NCBI RefSeq assembly: GCF_947489755.1
Contig: NZ_CANLFB010000002.1
Span: forward strand, 62,001 to 126,000
From: an uncultured Psychromonas sp.
Lineage (GTDB): Bacteria > Pseudomonadota > Gammaproteobacteria > Enterobacterales > Psychromonadaceae
Direction of reading: 5' to 3'
DNA: 64,000 nt
Below are positions 26,461-34,488 of this stretch, in pieces. A program made the position numbers and the translations under genes. The notes below the pieces were generated by a model. The model made no database searches, had not been told where the DNA came from, and saw only the letters and a program-made list of their open reading frames with translations. The stretch's first letter is position 1, and each line of letters opens with the position of its first letter.

Positions 26461-28554
26461 TTATGCTTCATTGATCTGTTTATAGTGACTCGAAAAATCA
26501 ATAAATCGGTCAGCTGGTAGGGGTTTGCTAAAGTAGTAACCTTGTACATAGTCACACCCTAATTCCTCTAATATAGTGAGTTGCTCTGTTATTTCAACAC
26601 CTTCTGCAACCACATCTAACCCTAGACTATGAGCAATCGCAATGCTGGCTTTTACTAGATCGCGATCTTCTTTGTTTTTAGTGATGCCATTAATAAAGCT
26701 TCTATCAATTTTTAACACATCAAAATCATATTGGCGTAAATAACTAAGCGAAGAATAGCCTGTCCCAAAGTCATCCATTGATAATTTAATACCTAACTGC
26801 TGTAATGCTTGTAATGCATCTGAAATATAAGCTTGGCCTGTCATCAACACACCTTCAGTAATTTCTAGCTCTAAACTACTTGCTTTAATTTGGGCTTGTT
26901 CAAGCGATCCTTTAATAAAATCAATCAGGTTTTTATCTCTAAATTGGCGAGGAGATAAATTTACAGCAATAGTATATTGCTCATTATCAACATGTTGCCA
27001 TTCATTTAAAAAGTTAAGTGCTTGTTTAACAACGAATTCACCAATGGCGATGATCAATCCAGTATGTTCTGCAATCGGAATAAACTCGTCAGGAGTAATA
27101 TTACCTAATGCGGCACTATGCCAACGAAGTAATGCTTCTGCACCAATGACTTTATTTGTTTTTACATCAAATTGAGGTTGGTAATAAACTTCAAATTCAT
27201 CACGTTCTAGCGCGCCATGCATCTGCTCTTCAATTTCAAAACGACGTATCATTGCGGTATTCATTTCTTTAGTAAAAAATGAATACGCATTACGTCCTAA
27301 TGATTTCGCTTGATACATCGCGGTATCTGCATTGCGTAATAAATCTGATACCGTCTGTCCATTTTCGGGTGAAATCGCGATACCAATACTTAAGGTGAGG
27401 ATCAACTCTCGACCATCAATTTGAAAAGGTTCTCTAAATACTTGTAGTAAATTTTCAGCAATTGTTAGTGGATCATTTTTATCGTTTAAACCTTGTGACA
27501 AGACAATAAACTCATCGCCACCTAAACGGCCTATTGTATCCTCTTTACGCATTGCTCTGGTTAATCTAAGTGCTGATTCTATTAATAATTTATCGCCTAC
27601 TTCATGGCCTAACGAATCATTTACTTTTTTGAAGTCATCCAAATCTAGAAAAAAGACGGCTATGTTTTGATTATTTCTCTCAGAGTCCAATATCATCTGT
27701 GATAAACGATCAAGTGCTAAAAAGCGGTTAGGCAACAGTGTTAATGCATCATAGTAAGCGTGTCTGCGTATTACTTCAGAAGATTTATGCTGCTCGGTAA
27801 TATCTCGAACAATTGTTAGTATTTGTTCATATTGTGGTAAATAGCTCATACGAGCTTCAAAGTACGTCACACCATGCGGTAGTGTTAATTCATATTCAAA
27901 CGTTAATGCGCCTGTATGATTTATTACTTTTTTTAGGTAACGACTAAATACTTTAGATATATCTAAAGGTAACGTTTCGCTGATGGCGCTACCTACAAGT
28001 TCTTCGGAGGGAATATATAAATTTTTGTGGTTACTTGCATAGTAATCGATGATGGTGCCATTTTTTTCCATCAAGAAAAATAAGTCTGGCGTAGCTTCAA
28101 AAATGGTTTCAAGCATGTGTTCTTTAAAGACAACTTGAGCTTGAGCATATCGAATATCAGTTAGATTGATATCAACACAATACATCTGTCTTTTGTTAAA
28201 TTGATTGGTAAACATGACATGACTTGAAAATACATTAACGTCATTACCATCTTTATCGCATAAAGTCATTTCTGAGGCAGGAATTTCTATATCTTTTTTT
28301 ACCCAATCTTGATGCGCTGCAATGACAAACTCAGACATTGGAGAGGGAATAATCAGTTTTTCTATTTTTGTGCCTAAAGCCTCTTCTTTACTGAAACCAT
28401 AAAGCTTTTCACTACCGGTATTCCAATATATAACACGACGATCTTCATCGTAGCCTTGCACGGAAATAGCATCCACAGCATCAAACAACTGATGTAACGT
28501 ATCATTAGTCGTATTTTGATTGGCAAGTAGATTACTGATTTCTATCGATCTCAT
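26461..28554 (-). CDS. PAS-PAS-GGDEF-EAL cyclic-di-GMP protein
   Basis: Soluble bifunctional-type cyclic-di-GMP signalling protein, 697 aa. Two PAS-like sensor domains lie at about residues 15-130 and 145-260, then GGDEF (~265-425) and EAL (~440-690). The diguanylate cyclase site is intact (GRLGGDEFIVLS) with an I-site RKED five residues before GGDEF. The phosphodiesterase domain keeps EALLRW, ITEGVLM and DDFGTGYSSLSYL with DVLKIDRSFI. Both activities are therefore possible; which dominates cannot be told. It has no membrane helices, so it senses a cytoplasmic signal through PAS. It is a single-gene unit with its own terminator. Confidence 0.93.
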   Translation of the reverse strand: MRSIEISNLLANQNTTNDTLHQLFDAVDAISVQGYDEDRRVIYWNTGSEKLYGFSKEEALGTKIEKLIIPSPMSEFVIAAHQDWVKKDIEIPASEMTLCDKDGNDVNVFSSHVMFTNQFNKRQMYCVDINLTDIRYAQAQVVFKEHMLETIFEATPDLFFLMEKNGTIIDYYASNHKNLYIPSEELVGSAISETLPLDISKVFSRYLKKVINHTGALTFEYELTLPHGVTYFEARMSYLPQYEQILTIVRDITEQHKSSEVIRRHAYYDALTLLPNRFLALDRLSQMILDSERNNQNIAVFFLDLDDFKKVNDSLGHEVGDKLLIESALRLTRAMRKEDTIGRLGGDEFIVLSQGLNDKNDPLTIAENLLQVFREPFQIDGRELILTLSIGIAISPENGQTVSDLLRNADTAMYQAKSLGRNAYSFFTKEMNTAMIRRFEIEEQMHGALERDEFEVYYQPQFDVKTNKVIGAEALLRWHSAALGNITPDEFIPIAEHTGLIIAIGEFVVKQALNFLNEWQHVDNEQYTIAVNLSPRQFRDKNLIDFIKGSLEQAQIKASSLELEITEGVLMTGQAYISDALQALQQLGIKLSMDDFGTGYSSLSYLRQYDFDVLKIDRSFINGITKNKEDRDLVKASIAIAHSLGLDVVAEGVEITEQLTILEELGCDYVQGYYFSKPLPADRFIDFSSHYKQINEA

Positions 28555-28866
28555 ATATTGGGCTCATATTAGATTTAATAAAAACTGATGTTATATACAT
28601 ACTATATCTTAATAGCTACTTTTTCATTATTAAATTATATTTTTATGATCATAAACAAGGCTATTTAAGATAAATTGTGGTTAGTTAAATACTTAAATAA
28701 ATGATGGTTAAAGTGAATATATACGCTCAAGTTTTTGATATTGCAGGTCGGATATTTTGGTTATAGTTTACTTTGGGGTTGGTTCATCTTCGGTTATCGA
28801 GGCTTTATTAAAATATTTTGCTTGGGATTTAGCCTGTTGACGACTTCATTTTCTTGGAGGTAGGTT

Positions 28867-28898
28867 CAATCCATCAATCCATCAATCCATCAATCCAC
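28867..28898 (+). repeat. Octamer tandem repeat (CAATCCAT)
   Basis: Four tandem copies of CAATCCAT (the last ends in C) at 28867-28898, at the border of a dispersed repeat block. It is a simple-sequence repeat, not a CRISPR. Confidence 0.8.
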
Positions 28899-29340
28899 TA
28901 GCCTCAACTAATCCAAACATCCTGTTTGTCTTTACTAAAAAATAAGAGACTTACTTGGGAAAGCTCAACGGCGGGGGAGTGGTACCTACATTTGCTAATG
29001 TATTAAGCTTAGCTTTTGTTGAATGACGTTTAATTGAATAATGTTTTGGTGTTATTGATTCGTCTGCGCTCATCGAGTCATGTTGATATTTATTCGCATT
29101 TTTTTCGCCCTGTCGGCGACATACTTTTTCTTACCAGAAGAATAAAGTAAGCAAAAAGACTGGCTCCCAATTCGTTTTTTATTCTGAATCAATAACTGCC
29201 TTCTTAACGCACCGTTCATACGCCACATCCCTGTGGCGCACTGAACTAGCAACGGCATCCCTGCCTTAGCTTACTGAAGTCATTTATTGATTCAGAAAAA
29301 CTCAACGGAAGGTTTGTAGCAGCCACATTGAGTGATGTTT
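28890..29340 (-). repeat. Dispersed repeat mosaic, block 1
   Basis: Non-coding block made of modules that recur, in either orientation, at 30338-30610 and 32980-33510. Recognisable modules are CTAGCCTCAACTAATCCAAA with ACATCCTGTTTG, then TTGGGAAAGCTCAACGGCGG; TCGCCCTGTCGGCGACATAC with AAGTAAGCAAAAAGACTG; and the GAATCAATAACTGCCTTCTT...GCAACGGCATCCCTGCCTTA pair. The apparent 62-codon frame at 29070-29258 is part of the repeat, not a gene. The rest of the 28555-29462 gap shows nothing recognisable. Confidence 0.7.
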
Positions 29341-29462
29341 TAGGTTTAAATTATTAAAGGCATTCATTGCTATTTTATTCAAGTTTTCAAAGCCTCGATT
29401 AGTCTTTCGGCATTGATCTTTCTTAGATATATTGCGAGACTACTTCTATACAATACGTACTA

Positions 29463-29828
29463 TTACTTTGAATTATGTTCAACGGCTAAGTCTATTTTTT
29501 GCTTTTCTTTAATATCAGACCATTTGTTACCCGTTTCGATGCCCGAGACTCTTTCTTCATACTTACGACAGGCTCTTGCTAAAACGGCTTTGGTATCAAT
29601 ACCGATCTCTTTTTCTAACGCAGTCAGAATATTAAGGTAATCCCAAAGAACATCCCCTAATTCATCCTCTAAATAACACTGTCGGGATTTAGGTAATTCT
29701 TCTATAACTTCATCTACTTCACTTTTAATTTCTGCAAGGTAAGTCTCAGCACCATTTGACCATGTACTGGTTTCATCAAAAATAGCTTTACGCTTCGCAA
29801 TATCAAGTAATTTATCGAACTCTTTCAT
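29463..29828 (-). CDS. MazG-like nucleotide pyrophosphohydrolase
   Basis: Small all-alpha NTP pyrophosphohydrolase of the MazG superfamily, ~121 aa. The metal-binding motif is clear: EIKSEVDEVIEEL near residue 33 and LEDELGDVLWDYLNIL near residue 56 (ExxE...ExxD pattern). Members hydrolyse (d)NTPs or related nucleotides to monophosphates, acting in house-cleaning or stress response. The ATG at 29828 has AGAGG just upstream; an ATG 18 bases earlier is poorer. It lies in the accessory region bounded by dispersed repeats, with a small membrane-protein gene upstream on the same strand; no toxin gene is adjacent, so the classical MazEF context is absent. Confidence 0.8.
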   Translation of the reverse strand: MKEFDKLLDIAKRKAIFDETSTWSNGAETYLAEIKSEVDEVIEELPKSRQCYLEDELGDVLWDYLNILTALEKEIGIDTKAVLARACRKYEERVSGIETGNKWSDIKEKQKIDLAVEHNSK

Positions 29829-29932
29829 AAAACCTCTTTGGCACATAATGCATGTTAAATGGAATACTTATTGTCTAAAGCTACTCTCTAAAACTATCAT
29901 CTGTGATGAGATGTAGGAGCAATGATATCGAC

Positions 29933-30259
29933 TTACCAATAGTACATTTTAAAATAAGATAACAATAAGAATATAGCTAACCAAAAGATGCCAGCCAACC
30001 ACATAATTATCTTTTTCTCTCGGGTTGGATACTCCTCTGTATACAGAACAACAGCATAACAACACACAGGAAAGAGTTGAAAAAGCTGTCCTGCAGAACG
30101 GTTATTCATACCCATAAAAGGAGGGACATAAAAATAGATAGCACCATAAATAGCAATCAAAACAGTGGCTAATATTCGTCTAAAATTGAATGGCTCACAG
30201 CCTTCCGTCACATAAGAAAAAAATGCCAATGCACAGAGGACTAGCACGAGAAATATCAA
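29933..30259 (-). CDS. Small membrane protein of unknown function
   Basis: 108-aa hydrophobic protein with three to four predicted helices (about residues 1-16, 27-47, 60-72 and 84-104), ending in YFKMYYW. The frame opens at a TAA just upstream, and the only reasonable start is TTG at 30257-30259, preceded by TAAGG seven bases before. I do not recognise the family. It lies between repeat block 2 and the MazG-like gene; the three bases of overlap or short gaps expected in an operon are absent (104 bp to mazG). Confidence 0.5.
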   Translation of the reverse strand: MIFLVLVLCALAFFSYVTEGCEPFNFRRILATVLIAIYGAIYFYVPPFMGMNNRSAGQLFQLFPVCCYAVVLYTEEYPTREKKIIMWLAGIFWLAIFLLLSYFKMYYW

Positions 30260-30337
30260 TGTAATACCTTAATGTTATCACTCTGAGTGAAACTATATTT
30301 ATAGAACATTATGCACCAACGTAGGAAATATCTAATT

Positions 30338-30610
30338 AATCGTTTCGGAAAGCTCAACGGCGGGGGAGTTGTAGCCACATTTGCTAATGTCTTAAGCTTA
30401 GGTGTTGTTGGTTCGTCTATGCTCATCGAGGCTCTATGAATAATTGTTGCTGGGTGTTTCGCCTTGTCGGCGCCCCTACTTTCTTTGAACAGCAAAGAAA
30501 ACCATTTTTATAAAAAACAATGTTTATAAAAAGCTAAAGAAAGCTGTCACCGAATCGCTTGGGAAAGCTCAACGGCGGGTAGCCGTAGCCACATTGAGTA
30601 TCGAACTTTA
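30338..30610 (-). repeat. Dispersed repeat mosaic, block 2
   Basis: Two copies of GGAAAGCTCAACGGCGGG (30349 region and 30563 region), each followed by GTAGCCACATT, flank a module GGTGTTTCGCCTTGTCGGCG with CTTTGAACAGCAAAGAAA. All modules recur in blocks 1 and 3. The frame at 30256-30495 is a by-product. This covers most of the gap between the membrane-protein and SIR2-like genes. Confidence 0.7.
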
Positions 30611-30664
30611 TTATTAACTATTTGATATTATTAAGCTCAACCATTGGATGTCCCGTACTTTGTT

Positions 30665-31555
30665 TTATGCTGCCAATACACCTTCAGTCTTTGTTGGTAT
30701 TTTATTTATAGAAGACTCATACATACCCTTATAGTCTCCTTCAACAACGTCTGTAATTACTACCTCGACATCAAAAGACTTTAAAAGACCCATTTTTTCA
30801 TCATCTATTTGATTGGTGTAAAAGTATATTTTATTTGAAACTAAACCGTCGGCTACAAAGCGAGCTCGTTTATTAAGCACCCACCAAAGATCAGTTTCAC
30901 TATAATCTAAAGACAGACCTACGATATGAACATTACTAGAAAAAAATAGGTCAACCCATGACGTAAAACAATACTTCTCAGATTTCAGTTTATCTTGCAT
31001 AGAAGCTACAGAAACGCTTTGACCAGAAACGGTATGCTTATAAGTACCTTTAACATAGGAGTCGATTTTACTTACTGAACCACAATAATGATCTAATCCC
31101 AACATTATTGATTTGGGATGCTCTATTTCACCATGAATATTCCAGAGATATTTAGAACCACTCTTGGTTGAATATTTCCTCTTCCGACGCAAGCTATAAA
31201 TTTCCTCTGTACTCAATTTTTCAGGTGATATATTAAGTGCTTTTTCAAAAGCATAATCGTAATTAGTAGTTAAGTAATTTTCTACGTCCACTGACGCTAG
31301 CAATTCAAATATTTCATTTGAACCTTGAGATTTCATCGCTTTAGCGATGCTATTTTTTATTTTTAGTTCATCTGCTTTGTGGCTCTTGTTAGCCACATGA
31401 TGTTCCATGAAAATGCGTTCATAAACCATCGTGTTTGGAAGGTTACCATTGTCAAAAATGTTTGAACCTTTGATGTTATTTAGTAAATTATCCCAACTAA
31501 CAGCATTATCAGAAAGTCGATTTATTCCATTTCCAAAAAGTACAGTATTACGCAT
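30665..31555 (-). CDS. SIR2-like domain protein (putative NAD-consuming effector, integron cassette)
   Basis: 296-aa protein with the motif order of bacterial SIR2-like proteins: GNGIN (residues 8-12) in the glycine loop, TTNYD (96-100), the catalytic-type His-Gly in WNIHGEIEHP (141-142), and GLSLDYSETD (213-222) near the C-terminus. Such domains in Thoeris, DSR and related antiphage systems cleave NAD+ to abort infection. No membrane segment or second effector domain is seen, and the C-terminus is short. The start lies 18 bp after a putative attC R' site and the gene follows a DUF2971 cassette, so it is probably an integron-borne gene. Defence function is inference from the family. Confidence 0.78.
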   Translation of the reverse strand: MRNTVLFGNGINRLSDNAVSWDNLLNNIKGSNIFDNGNLPNTMVYERIFMEHHVANKSHKADELKIKNSIAKAMKSQGSNEIFELLASVDVENYLTTNYDYAFEKALNISPEKLSTEEIYSLRRKRKYSTKSGSKYLWNIHGEIEHPKSIMLGLDHYCGSVSKIDSYVKGTYKHTVSGQSVSVASMQDKLKSEKYCFTSWVDLFFSSNVHIVGLSLDYSETDLWWVLNKRARFVADGLVSNKIYFYTNQIDDEKMGLLKSFDVEVVITDVVEGDYKGMYESSINKIPTKTEGVLAA

Positions 31556-31570
31556 AACGATCCTTAATAA

Positions 31571-31670
31571 ATATAACGCTGCAATAAGCAGACTAAAATA
31601 GTGGGTTAAAGTATGTAGCGAAACTAAGTGTATCCCATTGCTTTAATTAGGTTTAGTTGCCTTGTTATGT
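31571..31670 (-). other. Putative integron attC recombination site
   Basis: 100-bp imperfect palindrome lying exactly between two genes. On the minus strand it begins ACATAAC (31670-31664), two bases after the DUF2971 stop codon, and ends GTTATAT (31577-31571). These ends are near-complementary, as R'' (RYYYAAC) and R' (GTTRRRY) are in attC sites, though each deviates by one base from the consensus. Inner arms AAGGCAACTAAACC and CTGCTTATTGCAGCG also pair, and the centre has TTTCGCTACATA, a common attC loop flavour. The orientation fits the cassette rule: stop codon, attC, next start codon 18 bp on. Confidence 0.65.
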
Positions 31671-31671
31671 T

Positions 31672-32679
31672 TTAAATGAACGTTTCATTAAGCTGCACGT
31701 GTACTTCGTTGTTAAAAGTCGTTACTGATACTTTGTCATTATCTGTTAACTTTTTGCCTAATAATTTTTGAGCTAATATTTCAGCTTCTTTTCCACCCAA
31801 AGAAGCCTCAGAGGTTAAGCCTCCTTCTTTTGCAGAAATTTTTAACATATCAGTATCAGTTTCTTGTGCTTTTAAAGACCATGATGAGCTGTCCATGCTC
31901 AATTGGTAAACTTGCCATGACTCATTTTGAGCAAGTTCTTTTAAACTGTTATCAGTTACTTGTGATTCTGAGGGATTAGAATTGATTAATGGGTTTCTAA
32001 CTCCAAGAAATACTTCTTTTATAGATTGCTTTTTTGTATATAGTTTTAACCCATCAATATAATTACATCCAATTTGGGGAGCAATTAATCTAGAGATAGA
32101 ATTAAATGATCGAAATGGGTGAGATTGAAATACAGCGCTAGTAACAAAAAATGAATCCGATATTTTAACAATTCTCACTTCCTCCTCATACACCCAAGTT
32201 GCGTGTTTCGTAAGGAACATTTTCCTAATAGATACGCTCAGATTATTAAGTTCTTCTTTATCAAAAGGGGCATCAACAGTTTTTAAGTAAATATTATGAA
32301 CGTCTTGATTTGTAATCTGAGTTGGTGTCTTAGTATTGGTGTACAATACATCACCTTCATCAACAGGTATCAGATTAAACTCCCTACTTGTAAAAAATTC
32401 ATCGTCAACATCATAACCAATTACGAAACCAGTATGTTCTTCTCCATAATGAGCCCACATTAACGGATTAAGAGGAGTTCGAGTTAAAGAAAGAATATCA
32501 ACAGATTTTTTTATTTCTTTGATTTTATCCTCAATTTTTCCTTCCGTTTCATTGTCGCTATTTGAAAAATATGTACACTCAAATGGATCATTAAAATTAT
32601 CTGGCTTTCTAAACCCTAATCGTTGACTCCTTAGCGCAGCAAGACCAGCATTAAAACCATAATATTTATATAGAATCAT
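31672..32679 (-). CDS. DUF2971 domain protein (putative integron cassette)
   Basis: 335-aa protein. The N-terminal two thirds match the DUF2971 family: LYKYYGFNAGLAALRS, the motif FRKPDNFNDPFECTYF near residue 23, LMWAHYGEEHTGFVIGYD near residue 69-86, and HATWVYEEEVRIV near 163. The C-terminal ~110 residues (after EVFLGVRNP) form a separate region I do not recognise. The biochemical function of DUF2971 is not established; such genes are common in integrons and defence-rich regions. The start lies 21 bp after a GTTATGT site and the stop 2 bp before a putative attC, which is cassette architecture. It precedes the SIR2-like gene on the same strand. Confidence 0.8.
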   Translation of the reverse strand: MILYKYYGFNAGLAALRSQRLGFRKPDNFNDPFECTYFSNSDNETEGKIEDKIKEIKKSVDILSLTRTPLNPLMWAHYGEEHTGFVIGYDVDDEFFTSREFNLIPVDEGDVLYTNTKTPTQITNQDVHNIYLKTVDAPFDKEELNNLSVSIRKMFLTKHATWVYEEEVRIVKISDSFFVTSAVFQSHPFRSFNSISRLIAPQIGCNYIDGLKLYTKKQSIKEVFLGVRNPLINSNPSESQVTDNSLKELAQNESWQVYQLSMDSSSWSLKAQETDTDMLKISAKEGGLTSEASLGGKEAEILAQKLLGKKLTDNDKVSVTTFNNEVHVQLNETFI

Positions 32680-32699
32680 TGTATCGGAGCCTTTTTAAA

Positions 32700-32795
32700 A
32701 CATAACAGTGTAATTAAATAGAATAATTCCGTATTTTCCGTGGGAATACGGAATATATTAATTTGGTAATTTTTTCAACAATACGCTACTGCAAC
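32700..32795 (-). other. Degenerate attC-like hairpin upstream of the DUF2971 gene
   Basis: On the minus strand GTTATGT (32706-32700) stands 21 bp before the DUF2971 start, where a cassette junction is expected. Behind it is a long imperfect hairpin whose core is a perfect 10-bp stem, ATTCCGTATT / AATACGGAAT (32726-32735 and 32745-32754), continued by AAATAGAATA / TATATTAATTT. The distal R'' half is not recognisable, so this may be a decayed site. Confidence 0.35.
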
Positions 32796-32979
32796 AGTAA
32801 ATCAAAAGTTTAAAGTTACCTTTAACCTTAAATCAAATATTAATCATGTAGATAGGTGGGATTATTCCGCATTAATCACGGAAAGACAGAATGAGGTTTA
32901 TTGTTTATATTTAACATGGATTTTTATTTTATTACTGGAGTAATAATAAACTCTATATGGCTGCATCAATTTCCCATTT

Positions 32980-33510
32980 TAGTTTTTCTGAATCAATCAC
33001 TGCCTTTAGCAAGCTAAGGCAGGGAATGCCGTTGCTAGCTCAGAGCGCGGCAGGGAAGCCGCGTATGAGCGGTGCGTTAAGAGGGCTGTTATTATTATAT
33101 TTTCAAAAGAGTAGATTAAAAAACGATATGGGTGAGTTTCTTTTGGTTCTGTTTTCTTTGTTCGTATAAAGAATCTTGCTTATTTAGAGTGTTAATAAAA
33201 ATCAAACAGCCTCAACGAGCGCAGCGAAACATTACCCAATGTGGCTACAACTCCCCGCCGTTAAGCTTTCCCAAGTAATTCATTCATTTTTAGTAAAGCC
33301 AAACAGGATGTTTGGATTAGTTGAGGCTAGTGCATGGATGCACGCCCGAAACGGTACGATAAAAATGAGTGGATTACTTGGATCAGAAAGCGATCCGGTG
33401 ACAGTCTTTTTGCTTACTTTTTCTGCTGTTCAGAAAAAGTAAAGTCGCCGCAAGGGCGAAACACCAAGCTGGAGATATCAATGTGCCTCGATGAGCGAAG
33501 ACGAATCTTA
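32980..33510 (+). repeat. Dispersed repeat mosaic, block 3
   Basis: Inverted relative to blocks 1 and 2. It holds CTGAATCAATCACTGCCTTT, GCAGGGAATGCCGTTGCTAG and GTATGAGCGGTGCGTTAAGA (around 32985-33085); then CCAATGTGGCTACAACTCCC, CCGCCGTTAAGCTTTCCCAA, AAACAGGATGTTTGGATTAG and TTGAGGCTAG (33236-33330); then AGTCTTTTTGCTTACTTTTT and GTCGCCGCAAGGGCGAAACA (33401-33465). Short frames here, such as 32957-33169 and 33239-33442, belong to the repeat. The remainder of the 32680-33600 gap (32796-32979) has no gene signal. Confidence 0.7.
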
Positions 33511-33600
33511 CTTTTAAAACTCACCAACGTTCTAAAATATACACTCCCACGGAGACCATGGATACGAGAAAAAAGGATCAACCAGCAATCCTTTGCTGCA

Positions 33601-34488
33601 TCATCCCTCTAAGATCCTAATCGAAATCGCCGCCGCCGACGTCCTATTATCAACTCCTAACTTCTTATAGATCTGCTCTAAATGTTTGTTCACTGTTCGT
33701 GGGCTCATTTCCAAAATTTGCGATATTTCCCAACTGGTTTTCCCATACGATACCCAATACAACACTTCTGACTCACGTTTGGTGATCGGGAGATTATCTT
33801 TCAAATCCTGTGCTGATTTTTGCGTCTTATTTTGTACAATGCGCAATAAATGCATTTGTTGCTGTTGGCGTTCGTAGGCAATACTCATCTTTTCTGAAAA
33901 ACAGTTCACGGTTAATTCTTTGCTCGTGTCGCCTAATAACCAACTTTCGATTAATGTCGCTAAGGTTGCCCACGGGCTTGCGTCGCCTTTGGAAATATCA
34001 TCTACCAGTTCATGTACATGTGGCGTTGCCCAAGATAGGCGACCTAATTGGCTAACACAAAATACTGTTTTGCCTGCGTGGTCTAAGGCATCTTGTGCAC
34101 TCAATGCGAGTTTGGCGGTTTCAACATGACGTTTAATGCGCACAATCACCTCGTCGGGCGAAATAGGTTTGGTGACATAATCCACACCGCCAGCTTCAAT
34201 ACCTTTCACAATGTCTTCAACGTCGGTTAACCCTGTCATGAAGATAATCGGCGTGTTGGGTAAGAGTTCTTTTAAACGGCGGCAGGTTTCAAAGCCATCC
34301 ATTTCTGGCATCATCGCATCTAATAACACCACATCTGGCGGTACTTTTTCTGCGATGGCCAGCGCTTGTTGCCCACTTAAGGCCACTAATGCGGTATAAC
34401 CTTGACTGTTCAGTGCCACATTGAGCATGCCTAATGATTCTGGTGAATCATCGACAACTAATACAACATCACTGCTTTTATGATCCAT
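33601..34488 (-). CDS. LuxR-type response regulator, partner of the NCS1-histidine kinase
   Basis: Two-domain response regulator, 295 aa: receiver domain (~residues 8-125) with acidic pair DD, phospho-acceptor Asp in VVLLDAMMPEMDG and the conserved Lys in YVTKPIS; a linker of ~100 residues; and a C-terminal LuxR helix-turn-helix (ITKRESEVLYWVSYGKTSWE and MSPRTVNKHLEQIYKKLG, ~residues 230-290). Its start overlaps the end of the hybrid histidine kinase gene by 11 bp, so the two are co-expressed. They are divergent from urtABCDE-ure, so it is the probable activator of the urea genes, binding between 37844 and 38110. Confidence 0.9.
   Translation of the reverse strand: MDHKSSDVVLVVDDSPESLGMLNVALNSQGYTALVALSGQQALAIAEKVPPDVVLLDAMMPEMDGFETCRRLKELLPNTPIIFMTGLTDVEDIVKGIEAGGVDYVTKPISPDEVIVRIKRHVETAKLALSAQDALDHAGKTVFCVSQLGRLSWATPHVHELVDDISKGDASPWATLATLIESWLLGDTSKELTVNCFSEKMSIAYERQQQQMHLLRIVQNKTQKSAQDLKDNLPITKRESEVLYWVSYGKTSWEISQILEMSPRTVNKHLEQIYKKLGVDNRTSAAAISIRILEG

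Noticed and set aside
28867-28898. Tandem octamers that could suggest a short CRISPR array
   Set aside because: Units are 8 bp and directly adjacent with no spacers, and no cas genes are present.
29070-29258. 62-codon frame on the minus strand as a gene
   Set aside because: It coincides with dispersed repeat modules also found at 32980-33170 in opposite orientation; the translation arises from the repeat.
29463-29828. MazEF-type toxin-antitoxin locus
   Set aside because: Only a MazG-like enzyme is present; no MazE or MazF-like frame is adjacent.
30256-30495. 79-codon minus-strand frame
   Set aside because: It overlaps repeat block 2 and the start of the membrane-protein gene; composition reflects the repeat.
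32957-33442. Short plus-strand frames between the DUF2971 and response-regulator genes
   Set aside because: They lie within repeat block 3 and lack ribosome sites and protein-like conservation.
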